Part shown: positions 37,057 through 49,000 of the stretch, in pieces
Layout: every line of letters begins with the position of its first letter
How positions within the stretch are numbered: position 1 is the stretch's first letter
Assembly: GCF_031877795.1 (NCBI RefSeq)
Contig: NC_133971.1
Location: forward strand, 64,602,463-64,666,462
DNA from: Strix aluco
Lineage: Eukaryota > Chordata > Aves > Strigiformes > Strigidae
Length of the DNA: 64,000 nucleotides
Direction: 5' to 3'
Position numbers and translations under genes: made by a program
Notes under the pieces: generated by a model
Told to the model about the DNA's origin: nothing
Seen by the model: the letters and a program-made list of their open reading frames with translations, nothing else
Database searches by the model: none

Positions 37057-39256
37057 GTACGGATCTGCTAAGGAGTCTATATTTTCCTTCAGCTTTCATC
37101 TAAAGCTTGATTTTCTGAAAGTCTAATATTTTGGTTTATCTTTTCATAGTAGAATATCATACTTCTTACCTAGAAGCATTATGGTAGAAAATAAGCACAT
37201 TTCTTGTCAGTGACTGTTTATATTCAGTGGTTTATGGGATTCTCTTCCTTTTTTTTCCTGCCACATTGTGCAAATACTATGAGAAACTTTACCCTTACTA
37301 CTTCACAGTTAAGGTGTTTATAAAATGTTTTGCTTTTTTTGTTGGTTTTGCAACGATAATAAATGTTTTGTGATCACATACCACTGTCTAGCTAATATAG
37401 CTAACATTGTATCTAGAACTTTGTTTAAAAACAATCTTCAAACAAGCAAATAGGCATTTGTTTTTTCTTCATTAAGTCATGTTCTATGCAGGTTACTGTA
37501 GAGACAGAAAATACGATTAAGTTACTAGCCTTTTAGTTTAGAAACAGATGGCTGAATTTATTACCAGTGCTCCAGCAGCTAAGAAGCTAAGACTTTAAAA
37601 AACTGATCACTGGCATGAAAAGCAGCATGATGTTAAGCAGATTGGCATTCTCATTCGGCTGAATATAACAGTTTTAGTCATGAGAAGATGTAAAATGGAG
37701 ATTTGTTTTATGGCTTTGTTCCCCTGTAAAAACAATTATTTATTTACTTCAGGTTCTGGGGAAAAATTAGGAAATAAAAATCTGAGTCTAGAATAAAAAA
37801 ATCGGGAAGATATAAATACTGTCAAGAGGTCGGGTATGTTTGTAATACTACAAATATAAATATTGTTGGGCTTGCTGGTTAAAAGTAAGGAGTTTTAGCC
37901 AAAAAATATTACAGAATTCTCCAGGTGGGAGGATTTTGTTCCTATAACTGCATTCAGAATATCTGTGTGAAGTCTGAAATTTTAGTTACGTAGAGTTTGA
38001 AATATTTCTGAACACTTGTATGTACTACATTAATTTACATTGGATTTATTTTATGTACTGTGTAAATAAAAGAATAAGATTTGTTTAATCTGATGAGTAT
38101 GGAGTAACTAATTCAAATCTAAAGTAACTGACCATTTTCATACGTTTTGATAAAGCATGAGCATAGTGTTGCTCCTAAAATCAATGACTGGTAAACTTAG
38201 TTAAAAGTAAAAAGTATCTTGCATGGTCTGTAGTCAGCTGTTGGTGAAGGTAGAAGGAAAAAACTCTGTAGAGCACTTCTTGTTATAAGTAGTTCATTGG
38301 CAACATAGGCTTTTATTGCCTTTTTTCTTTACTGTGATGGGTTTTGGAATAGCTCTGAATTGTAGCCAGAATCTCCATAGATCACACTTCCAGTTAACAG
38401 CTCTAGTTAAGTCTTCAAATGAACAGTGACTTTGCTAGAATAGGTGAGAAAACTTTCTAAACCATTAAACTTTTTGAAACTTTTAGCAGTTCTCACTGTT
38501 CATCATCAGGACTCAACCTGAAATTCATGTGTGTATGTGAGAACATGTATGAAGCAAGAACACATCACCTACTCAAAATAATGGGTAACAGAGTAGTATA
38601 CCAAGAAGCCCTTGCATGTGAGTCTGCATGTTGCTGAACAGAAATTCTGTGCTAAACCTGAGGAAACTCATTAAGCAGAACCTAACTGGAGTGGATGTTT
38701 TGCTGGGTTGTTTTTTTTTTTTTTAATTCTACATAGTCTTCATAGTGTTATAAAACAAATAGGTAGACTCAGATGTACACATCCTAGATAAGCACCCACT
38801 ACATGATCTACTTCATGTACATCCCATACTTTTCTTAATTATGTTACAGTCACTATGACTCTTGCCTGAAAGAGATCTCATGTGATCCTTTCTATGTAAA
38901 GGAAGTCCATATGTACAGTAAATGCTTTTGACCCTTTGTTGGCTCTATATAATTTGATAGCATGATAACCATGGAGTTTCTTCGTGTTTCCACCTGTTTG
39001 AATTGACTTGCCTTCAAATTAAATAACTACCAAATGAGGTTGCAAACTGACATATATCTTTATATGTACAGAACAAGCATGCAATACTGTATTAAACAGC
39101 CAGTTGTCTATTAACTGTCATCTAAACAGATGACTGAAAATTTGGTTGCAGAAGAAAGAATTGATTCTTTTATGATTTTAGAGACCTTATACAGGAAAAA
39201 AAAAAAGAGTTATCTTTAAGAGAAGCTTTATGCACGGTTTTGTGTTTTCATTGCAG
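37057..39256 (+). other. SLC27A6: SLC27A6 intron 2
   Basis: 2.2 kb, AT-rich, with a T run near 38710. No additional feature recognised. Confidence 0.75.
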
Positions 39257-39415
39257 GTCTTCCAAAGGCCGCAGTCATCAGTCACATACAAGTTCTTAAA
39301 GGAGCTGCTGGACTGTGGGCTTTTGGTGCTACTGCAGAAGACATCATTTATATTACTCTGCCTCTTTATCACAGTGCAGCATCTCTTCTTGGTATTGGTG
39401 GATGTGTTGAATTGG
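39257..39415 (+). CDS. SLC27A6: SLC27A6 coding exon 3
   Basis: Acceptor cattgcag, donor G|GTAGGG, 159 bp. It continues the AMP-binding signature with LPKAAVISH, including the conserved Lys after Pro. It then encodes DIIYITLPLYHSAASLLGIG, the ITLPLYHS motif typical of FATPs, and ends GCVELG. These residues lie in the nucleotide- and acyl-binding core of the fold. Confidence 0.93.
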
Positions 39416-40401
39416 GTAGGGCTCATTTCATTTAATTGTGTTGTTAATAGATAATTATTTATTATAAAAATGTGTAAAATACACTTAGGTTCACTGCCAT
39501 TAGGGAAACTAGTGATTTGCTGAAATCAAATGAATAGTCTTTTTGGAATAGCTTTATATTTCATTATTTTGGGGATGGAGGGGTATTGTAATAGCAAAGG
39601 ATCTCTTACAAGCTATCTTTGTGGTACTGGAGAAGAATTAATTATAGTCATTTGTGTCACAAATGTTTTTATTTTCTCATATTTAGGTAAAATGGAAATT
39701 AGGGTCATGTAATATTTTGGCAGTGTGTATAGTATATGTACAGACTAAGCATTGTACAGTGGAATAGAACAAAGATGTATTTTGGGGAACTTAAAAAGAC
39801 TGACAAATACAATTATAGTAAAAATTCATCTTTGTCCTGTTTTGGCACTGACAATCAAATACATATTTTACTGAGACAAGATAGGTATCCTCAATAACTC
39901 TCTTATAATAGATCTGTTTGGAACTTGGTAGCAAATATTTCCTGTTTCCTGAAGCATCAAGGAGAAGTCAGAGCAAGGGAAAGATCATTGGATTATGGAT
40001 TATTCTCTCTGACTCTGCATCGATGAATACTTTCTTTGTGAAAAATGAGGTTTCAGTGATACCCAAATTATTTGCTAATTCAGGCTGACTTTTCTAGATA
40101 TTTTCAGTTAAACTCTTTGGAATAACGTTACCCTACCAACAAAGAGAAGCTGTCTTCTTGTTTATAACCTCTTATCTATTGGTTTACTGTCTCACCAAGG
40201 AGGAGGCCAGGTTCATCTCCCTTCTTTGTCTACCAGGTTTGAACATGTCTTCTAACAAAACAGCTTAAATACCATATAGGTCTCTGAATGAGGCTGTTCT
40301 GAGTTCCTCTTATGTTCTATTTTGTAGAAATAGTGACCATAGCTAGCTAAGCTGTCATATAGAGAAAATGCTTCATTTCCTTTTCTACTGTTTCCCTAAA
40401 G
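39416..40401 (+). other. SLC27A6: SLC27A6 intron 3
   Basis: 986 bp of non-coding sequence without a recognised element. Confidence 0.75.
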
Positions 40402-40526
40402 GTGCAACCTGTGTGTTAAAAAAGAAGTTTTCAGCCAGTCAGTTTTGGAGTGACTGCAAAAAGTACAATGTGACTGTCATCCAGTACATTGGAGAACTTT
40501 GCCGTTACCTTTGCAGCCAGCCACTG
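40402..40526 (+). CDS. SLC27A6: SLC27A6 coding exon 4
   Basis: Acceptor ccctaaag, donor CTG|GTAAGTG (near consensus), 125 bp, ending at a codon boundary (residue 335). It encodes [20 protein letters not shown], then [20 protein letters not shown], almost identical to human FATP6. The FSASQFW and [10 protein letters not shown] stretches are conserved throughout the FATP family. Confidence 0.94.
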
Positions 40527-42350
40527 GTAAGTGAAACCAAAATGATGGCTATTCGTCTGTAAGTGATATGCACTTTTATTGTTCTTATTGTGGTTATGTT
40601 AAAAGGGAAATAAAACTGTACTGAACCTGTCTCCCTGCCCTTCTTTTTATGTGAGGTTCTTAAAATATTTAGTGATCTGTAGACTGCAAAAAAACCAAAT
40701 GGCTTGAATCAGGAAGACGTTATAGTATTAAAAGAAAAGATTTTGAGACTAAAAACTGATTCAGTGTTACTGGGTGAAAAAATACTATTTCACAGAGTTT
40801 CACAATGTGGCTTTAGAAAACCAGGATTGCTGTTCAGTGTCTTTCCAGAAATTTCAAAACTTGGCACATAAGTATATCAGAGGTCTCAACTTTTGTAGGC
40901 CATGTTTTAGCACTGTTTTGACTTGTGGAATGTGCTTGTTTTGAGACAATATAAACTGTATTTTAAATTTGGAAGCAGTGTGGTCTAGGTTAGCAGCTGA
41001 GGTTGTACCTTTTGTTCCAACTAGAAAGCTATTCCAGACAACAAAGCTAGTTTTGTTAAAGTGACATTCCTCTCTGAAATTGTGATAACATCAACTTGAA
41101 AAGACTTCTTTTCCCTTGGCAGTAAGTGGTGTGGTGGTCTATCTACATGGTATCAAGTACAAAGTATGCTGAACCTGTTGTAATTACCAAGTATAGCTGA
41201 CTCAGGTTAACTGAATTAACTTTTGATCTGGCTAGTTTCCGGTATGTTTCTGTATCTATCTGTTGATGATAGAGAGACACCAAGATGTTTAGGCTAAGCT
41301 AAATGCCTAAAATTCATTGGAATTAATTCAAGATGTATAGAATAATATAGATGGAATGGATTTAATCTGTTGCATAGCAAACCCAACTGACTTTCTATCC
41401 TCAAATGCTTGTGCTAAATGTGTCACAATGAATATGAAACAAACATCCATAGCCCAGTATAAACTAAAATTCATCTTGCTAATGCTGGCAACTTCCATCC
41501 ATTTATGACCTGCAGGTTGCCCTATTGTGTTTTAATCCTAAATGTTGCATCATACATTATTTTACCTGGTTAAGCATTTTAATAAATTAATTTACACATT
41601 TATGATCATAAACAGCTTTTATATATACATAACTATAAATTACATCTTCCAAGTACCTGTATAAAATTAAGCAAAAAAGAACTGTATCCTCTTTTAATTT
41701 AACAAAATGTTTAGGAGAACACAATGACATTTGTGAAAATGTACCAAAGTTGTATGCAGTGCAACTATTATGTCTTTGAACATTCTGCCTTTGCCTCTAC
41801 CATAATTTCATTTTGTGATTTCAAAAAAATAATTGGTGATTTATTTCTGTTTCAGTTAATTTTATTGAAATGACTCATCTCTTCAGAAATGGTGCCAATG
41901 ATTCAAATTAATTAATCTGAAAATTCTTTTCTAATCCAAGTCCTTATTTTATGATTTTCCAGAATAACCTCCTCCTTAAGCAGTGTTCTGATAATTTGAA
42001 GAGAGTGCTAATCAGCCTTGTTTTCCAGCAGAATAACAATGTGCATTAATATCTCAAGTTGCTGACCAAAGAATAAAAAAAGTCAGTGACCACAATCCAC
42101 AAGACATTAGATTTTTCTTTTCTCCTGAAAATTTTCTGATGTTTAAGTAATGTAGAAGTGCACTATCCATGCATACCTCAGCAAAGAGAATGTTCTTGAA
42201 TTAAAGAGGGCATGGCTGGTATCCCAGTGACCACTGCTGACTGTGATGTGAAACCAGAATAGAATCATAGAATCATAGAATCATTCAGGTTGGAAAAGAC
42301 CCTTGGGATCATTGAGTCCAACCATCAGCCCTACTCTACAAAGTTCTCCC

Positions 42351-45308
42351 CTACACCATATCCACCAACATCTCATCTAAACGACCCTTAAACACATCCA
42401 GGGATGGTGACTCCACCACCTCCCTGGGCAGCCTATTGCACTGTCTGACCACTCTTTCTGTGAAAAATTTTTTCCTAATGTCCAGTCTAAACCTCCCCTG
42501 TTGCAGTTTAAAACCATTCCCTCTTGTTCTGTCACTAATCACCTGTGAGAAGAGACCAGCACCAACAATGTCCTTTCAGGTAGTTGTAGAGAGTGATGAG
42601 GTCTCCCCTCAGCCTTCTCCTCCTCAAACTAAACAGTCCCAGCTCCTTCAATCGCTCCTCATAGGATTTGTTCTCCAGGCCCTTCACCAGCTTCGTTACC
42701 CTTCTCTGCACTCGCTCCAGCACCTTGATATCTCCCTCGTATTGAGGTGCCCAAAACTGGACACAATACTCCAGGTGTGGCCTCACCAGTGCAGAGTGTA
42801 GGGGGACTATCACCTCCCTACTTCTGCTGGTCACACTATTTCTAATACAAGCCAGGATGCTGTTGGCTTTCTTGGCACCTGGGCACACTGCTGGCTCATG
42901 TTCAGCTGCTTGTCAATTAGAACCCCCAGATCCTTCTCTTCCACACAGCTCTCCAGCCACACCTCCCCAAGCCTGTAGTGATGCATGGGGTTGTTGTGGC
43001 CCAAGTGCAGGACCTGGCACTTGGCCTTGTTGAAGCTCATCCCGTTGACGTTGGCCCACCGATCCAATCTATCCAAGTCTCTCTGTAGAGCCTCCTTATC
43101 CTCATGCAGATCAACACTCCTGCTTAACTTGGTGTCATCTGTGAATTTACTGATGATACACTCTATGTCCTTATCAAGATCATAAATGGTCAGAGATGGT
43201 CCCAACACCGAGCCCTGAGGAACACCACTTGTGACCGGCCACCACCTGGATTTAACTCCATTGACCACCACTCTGTGGGACCGTCCAGCCAGCCAGTGCT
43301 TGACCCAGCAGACTGTTCGCTCATCCAGGCCATGGGCAGCCAGTTTTTCTATGAGAATCCTATGGGGAACTGTGTCGAATGTTTTTTGAAAATCCAGGTA
43401 GATAATATCCACAGCTTTTCCCTTGTCCAATAGTCGGCTCATCTTGCCATAGAAGGAGATCAGGTTTGTCAGGCAGGACCTGCCTTTCATAAACCCACGC
43501 TGACTAGGCCTGATCCCCTGGTTGTCCATTATATGACTTTTAATGGCACTTGAGATGACCTGCTCCATGACCTTCCCTGGCACCGAGGTCAGATTGACAG
43601 GTCTATAGTTTCCTGGATCCTCCTTTCTGCCTCTCTTGTAGATGGGTGTCACATTTGCCACCCTCCAGTCCAATGGGACCTCCCCAGTTAGCCATGACTT
43701 CAGGTAAATAGTGGAAGGTGGCTTGGCGAGCACATCTGTCAACTCCCTCAGCACCCTTGGGTGTAACCCATCCAGTCCCACAGACTTGTGTGCATCCAAG
43801 TGGTGTAGCAGGTCTCTGACCACTTCCTCTTTAATTGTGCTGACCTCATTCTGCTTCCCCTCCCCATCTCCCAGCTCATGAGGCTGGGTGTCCAGGGAAC
43901 GGCCAGTTCCACTGCTAAAGACTGAGGCAAAGTAGGCGTTGAGCACCTCAGCCTTTTCCTTATCCTTGGCTACCACGTTTCCCTCTGCATCAAATAAGGG
44001 AGGGAGATTTTCCCTAATCCTCCTTTTGCTGTTAATGAATTTATAGAAACATTTTTTATTATCTTTAACAGCTGTAGCCAAGTTGAGCTCTAGCTGCGCT
44101 TTGGCTCTCCTAATGTTCTCCCTGCATAACTTCACTACATCTTTATAGTCTTCATGAGAGACCTGGCCCCTCTTCCAAAGGTCATAGATTCTCCTTTTGT
44201 TCTTGAGATCCAGCCAAAGGTCCCTGTTTAGCCAGGCCGGTCTCCTTCCCCGCCTGCTTGTTTTTCGGCATACGGGAACAGCCTGCTCCTCTGCCTTTAA
44301 GACTTCTCTCTTGAAGTATGTCCAGCCTTCCTGGACTCCCACGTCCTTCAAGGCAGCCTCCCAAGGGATTTTGTTAATCAGTCTTTTGAACAGCTCAAAG
44401 TTTGCCCTCCGGAAGTCTAAGGTGGCAGTTTTACTAACCCCTCTCTTTGTTTCTCCAAGGATCGAAAACTCAATCATCTCATGATCACTGCACCCTAGAC
44501 GGCCTCCAACCTTTACCTCCCCCACAAGCTCTTCCCTGTTCACAAGAAGCAGGTCCAGGAGGGCACCTCCCCTGGTCGGCTCACTCACCAGCTGTGTGAG
44601 GAAGTTTTCCTCCACACATTCCAGGAACCTCCTGGATTGTTCCCTCTCTGCTGTGTTGTGATCCCAGCAGATATCCAGGAGGTTAAAGTCCCCCACAAGA
44701 ACAACGGCAAGTGACCGCGAGATTTCTCCCAACTGTTTATAGAAAGCTTCATCCACCTCACTGCTTTGGTTGGGAGGTCTATAGCAGCCTCCCATAGCAA
44801 GATCTGCTTTATTGGCCCTTAACCTAATCCAAACACTCTCAACCCTGTTACCACTATACTTGATTTCTGAGCTCTCATAGCATTCTCTAACATACAGCAC
44901 CACTCCACTACCTCTCCTTCCCTGTCTATCCCTCCTGAAGAGCTTGTAGGCATCGATTGCAGCACTCCAGTCGTGTGAGGCATCCCACCACATTTCTGTT
45001 ACAGCTACTATGTCACAGTTCTCATACTGCATCATGGCTTCAAGCTCCCCCTGTTTGTTGCTCATACTGCGTGCATTGGTATAGATGCACTTGAGATGAG
45101 CTAATGAATCCAACACCTTTTTGTGAGTGTGGGTCCCATTCCCTACCAGACCCTTCTCAGGTGCTTCCACGGTTCCTAAACATCTTTCCCTTCTCTCAGA
45201 TGAAGTGGCAGAGGGAGAGCCCTCACCAGCCCACCATCCTTCAAGTTTTGGCATGCTTCCCTTGAGCTTATTCCTAACAGGCCCAGTTATCTCCCTGTCC
45301 CCCCTCAT
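42351..45308 (-). pseudogene. CR1 ORF2: endonuclease and reverse transcriptase, nearly intact
   Basis: An uninterrupted frame of 825 codons covers the AP-type endonuclease and most of the reverse transcriptase. Endonuclease motifs visible in order are [31 protein letters not shown] and CSDHEMIEF. Reverse transcriptase motifs are [34 protein letters not shown] (catalytic Asp), [12 protein letters not shown] and KFTDDTKL (the catalytic Asp pair, with Thr where FADD is usual). After the pair comes the thumb region. A 1-nt loss near 42875 shifts into [20 protein letters not shown] and a further shift near 42568 leads to [15 protein letters not shown], ending DMV and stop at 42351-42353. Between GPS and DLDKDIE two residues or so appear missing compared with typical CR1 proteins. 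It is probably inactive because of the two shifts. Confidence 0.92.
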
Positions 45309-45310
45309 AT

Positions 45311-45985
45311 CTAGTTTAAAGCCCTGTCAATAAGCCCTGCTAACTCCTGCCCCAGAATCCTTTTCCCCCTGTGGGACAGCTGCATCCCACCTGTCTCATT
45401 TGTCACCAGCAGACCAGGTGCTTTATAAACCTCACCATGATCAAAGAACCCAAAATTCCGATGGTGACACCAGTCTCTGAGCCACGTGTTAATCCGATGT
45501 TTTCCACCCTCTCTCAGTGGTTTTCCCTTCCACTTGAGGGATTGATGAAAACACGACCTGAGCTCCCGAGCCTTCAGTTAGCCACCCCAGTGCCTTGAAG
45601 TCCTTTTTGAGTGACTTAAGACTTCTCTCTACCACCTCATCGTCACCTGCCGGGATAACCAACAAGGGGTAGTAATCAGAGGGCTGCACCAGAGCAGTAA
45701 CCCTCCTTTTAATGTCTCTAACCCGAGCCCCAGGGAGGCAGCAGACCTCTCTGTGGTATGGGTCTGGTTGACATATGGGCCCCTCTGTACCCCTCAGAAC
45801 AGAGTTACCCACTACAATTACCCTCCTTTCCTTCTTAACTGAAGAAATTGCAAGTCATGGGGCTGAGGGACAAGCGGTGGGTGACTCACCAGATGGGTCC
45901 TCATGTCCATCTTCATTCGGCTGGCCGTCTAGTTCCAAAGCCTCATACCTGTTGTATAATGACAACTGGGAAGGTGAGGAATAGT
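45311..45985 (-). pseudogene. CR1 ORF1 C-terminal part, broken
   Basis: The minus strand encodes LYNRYEALELDGQPNEDG, then an in-frame TGA at 45855-45857, then VGNSVLRGTEGPICQPDP, PSDYYPLLVIPAG and SGAQVVFSSIPQV. A frameshift near 45495-45510 follows, then [20 protein letters not shown] sequence and TAG. The GNS...RGTEG and later SQRGK-type pattern is the GDSL-like esterase domain that avian CR1 ORF1 proteins carry at the C-terminus. The N-terminus is missing because of 5' truncation. Confidence 0.8.
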
Positions 45986-46013
45986 GATACCTTTGTCTCT
46001 CTGTTTCTTTTTT

Positions 46014-46029
46014 TGTGTGTGTGTGTGTG
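46014..46029. repeat. (GT)8 microsatellite
   Basis: Eight GT units just outside the 5'-truncated side of the CR1 element. Confidence 0.9.
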
Positions 46030-49000
46030 AGTTTTTTAATTTTTAGATGTTTGTTTTTTAACTTTATAATAAACAAAAAGTTACAGGATAACGAAAAATC
46101 CAGTTAAAAGACTATAAGGAAAATCAAAACGTATGAAGGGTCGAGCTTTTATCAATTGTGATTTTTCTTCATTGTGAGCTAACATAATTTCTCCAGAGTC
46201 ATCTCCCGTCTTTCCAACACTTCACAACATTTGCTGTGTTTGCAGCCTGAGACATTAATTGTTCCCCTTTTCTGTCCTTTAAATATACAGTTAGAGCATA
46301 GCATTTTGTTATACCCCTTCTATCCTGTTCAGTATCTTAAAGCAGGAATGGTAGATTAATATACTTAATTTCTAAAACAAACTCTCATTTTTAAATCCTT
46401 ACAAAACCATCATAAAGTTAAAGGAGTTTTAAGTTTTGGAAATAAATTATTTGTGGAATCATTAACTGTTTATATACTGTATACTTTACATAACCATTAA
46501 CTATTAACTATAGAACTACTCTATTTCTTTTATGTGCATACTTTCTAGGACCTGACATGTCTAAACACGTTGCTCTGTGAGGTTATGGGGTTTTTTGGGT
46601 TTGGTTTTTTTTTTTTTTTGCTAGCTGGCTGAAGAGAAACATGAAGAAAAATTGAAATTATCAAATGAATCGGTTGGACAGCTAGGTACTTGAAGAAAAA
46701 TAATGAGTATTTGTCATGTTAAAACTGGAAGAGATACATGTTCACACAAATAAGTGGAAGGATTTTAAATATGTTATGCAATCCATTATTATTTTTCAAG
46801 TACGTGAAATAATTTGCCAAGTTGTTATCTCTCTTTAAGTTTCATTAACTTAGAAGTACTATATACTGGCAGCATGAGAAAGATAAAGCTAATACAATTT
46901 TTAAAGCTATTTGAAGATATGTGGGCAGTGTTCTCAAGGTTAGAGTACTATAAAGCTCCTCTAATGAACATAGTTTTAAAGCATAGCAATTAGGTGCTTC
47001 ATTTGTTTCTTTAACACTAAACTTGAAATAAACGGTATATTTCTAATAGTTGGAATCTCATTTCATAGATTTTGAACTGAACTTCTGTCAAGTCTCTGTG
47101 GTAGCCTATAGACTCTTGTCTTAGCTTTCCTTATTAGTTTTGTCTTGTTTGATCTTTCTGCCTCCCACTCACATCTGCAACAGCTCTTGAAGACTCTTTT
47201 GCAGTAGAATTTTTCTGCAGTAGAATCTCTTCTGCATCCAGTTTGGTTTAGTAATCTGTTGTCTGGAAAGAACATTTGTTAGAAAATGAAGTTGTCTTTT
47301 TTTCGTTAAGTACAAAGACCTTGCATTATGTGATCACAGATTTTGCTGGGCTCCTAAGTAAGTGAGTAATCCTCGTGACTGCCCTCTTCCAAGCTCTTTT
47401 TCTGCAGTCCTTTGGTCATAATGAAAGTACAAGAGCCAGCATTGATGGCTAGTAGTCATCAGAAGCTACAAAATGTTCTAAGATATTAGCATGACTACTC
47501 CCGTGAAATAGAATATTCAGCAAATTAATAACTTGGTCTTGTTGACTGACATCACTCCCAGTCTCTATTAACAGTGATCTATGAAATTTCAGAAGTACGG
47601 CATAGCAAAAGCTCCCTACATCCTGTCTAAGCAAAGGCCTTGGAAATACTTCTCTACTAATCTGTGGACATATTTTCCTTAGTGGTGTGCAACACATTTA
47701 AAATTTAACATTTAAAGTGTATACAAAATCTTCCTAATGCACTTGCAGATTTATTTCAAATCTGAAGTAATTTGAAGCTATTTATATAACACATTGTGTC
47801 CTGAAGCTTTTGGAAAGGTATGAATGGTAATGCAGCATCTCTTTCCTGCTTTTCTGTAAAGGAGACCTGAATCCTGAAGTAATTTACAAACAGAGGCTAG
47901 AAATCAGTTTTCTTGATCATTATGTCCTGTCTTCTACTTTCATAAGCTGTCATATGTTATGACATTAATTGTATGATTTATGATACCTTGCATGAACTTG
48001 GTAAGCTCTCTGTTAAAACCAGAGTTCACTTCTGCTTGTATTCAAAGTCTATTTCACAGTTAATTATATCATTAGAAATTTTCTCTCAATATCTGTCCTG
48101 TTTTATGTTCATTTGGTATTGAGCCAGTGTTATCCTTGGCATCAGTAACATTTCCTATTTCCTTGGGGTTACCTCAAGTGTATAAGACCATGTATATCAG
48201 CTTTCAGACTTTATTTTGTTAAGATGAAGCAAGCCAATCTCTCTACTAGATCCAGTTTGGCCAAGGTTTCTTTGGATGGGATTAAGCTCTCTGAAGGGTC
48301 TTTAGAAAAGATTTATTTTATTGAAACTCTCCTGTGTTAGAACAATAGTAATTTAGAGAGAAAACAAGGAATTCAATGTTGCTGGGATAAGCAAACAGAA
48401 TGAATACTTATTTTCCTGCTGTTGACTCAGATGTTGTGGGAAGGGGTGTAAGAATGGGGTTTATATATGTCGGATAGCACTGTCTCCGACCTAGAAACAG
48501 GTCTCTGAAGGAAGGGAATTTGATAGTCAGGTAAGGAAGGGAAAAGTGAGTCAGCAGGCACTTCTCTACAATTCAGGTTTTAGTTGACATCACATTTTTT
48601 TCCCCATTAAAGTTTAGTTCAGTTTATGTTCAGTACTGGAGGTTTTTCTTTCTCTTATCATTAAAATGTGGAGTGGAAATTTGTCAAGCCCCTTGCAGGT
48701 TTTCAGCATAAACATTTCATTAAACATCCCAAACCAGTAATGTGTCACAGTTACAGACAACCACATCTGTACCTTCCATTTGAAGTCTCTGAATAATCTC
48801 TATATTCATTACAATTTTATTTGCTGGGGGGGAATTTTGCAGTTTATTTACTCTTCTAGTAACCTGAACTATTTTAAAAAAATCTGCAACCACTTGCATA
48901 TGTCGTAAGGAGACATCATTCTTAATCCAAGTTGTTACTGATTTACTACAGTATTAACAGTGCCTAAGAGGAGAATTGAACACTATTTGTACATGCAGTT

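Larger units (their letters stand above)
42260..45990 (-). mobile_element. Long CR1 LINE retrotransposon, antisense in SLC27A6 intron 4
   Basis: The minus strand carries the end of ORF1, then ORF2, then a short 3' UTR that ends in repeated ATTCTATGATT units (+ strand 42260-42285). The element is truncated at the 5' side within ORF1 near 45990. ORF1 and ORF2 are only 2 nt apart: the TAG of ORF1 is at 45311-45313 and the ATG of ORF2 at 45306-45308. Damage is slight: one in-frame TGA and one frameshift in ORF1, and two frameshifts in ORF2. This points to a fairly recent insertion. It is antisense to the host gene, so it can supply antisense splice sites or polyadenylation signals only on the other strand. 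Confidence 0.93.
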
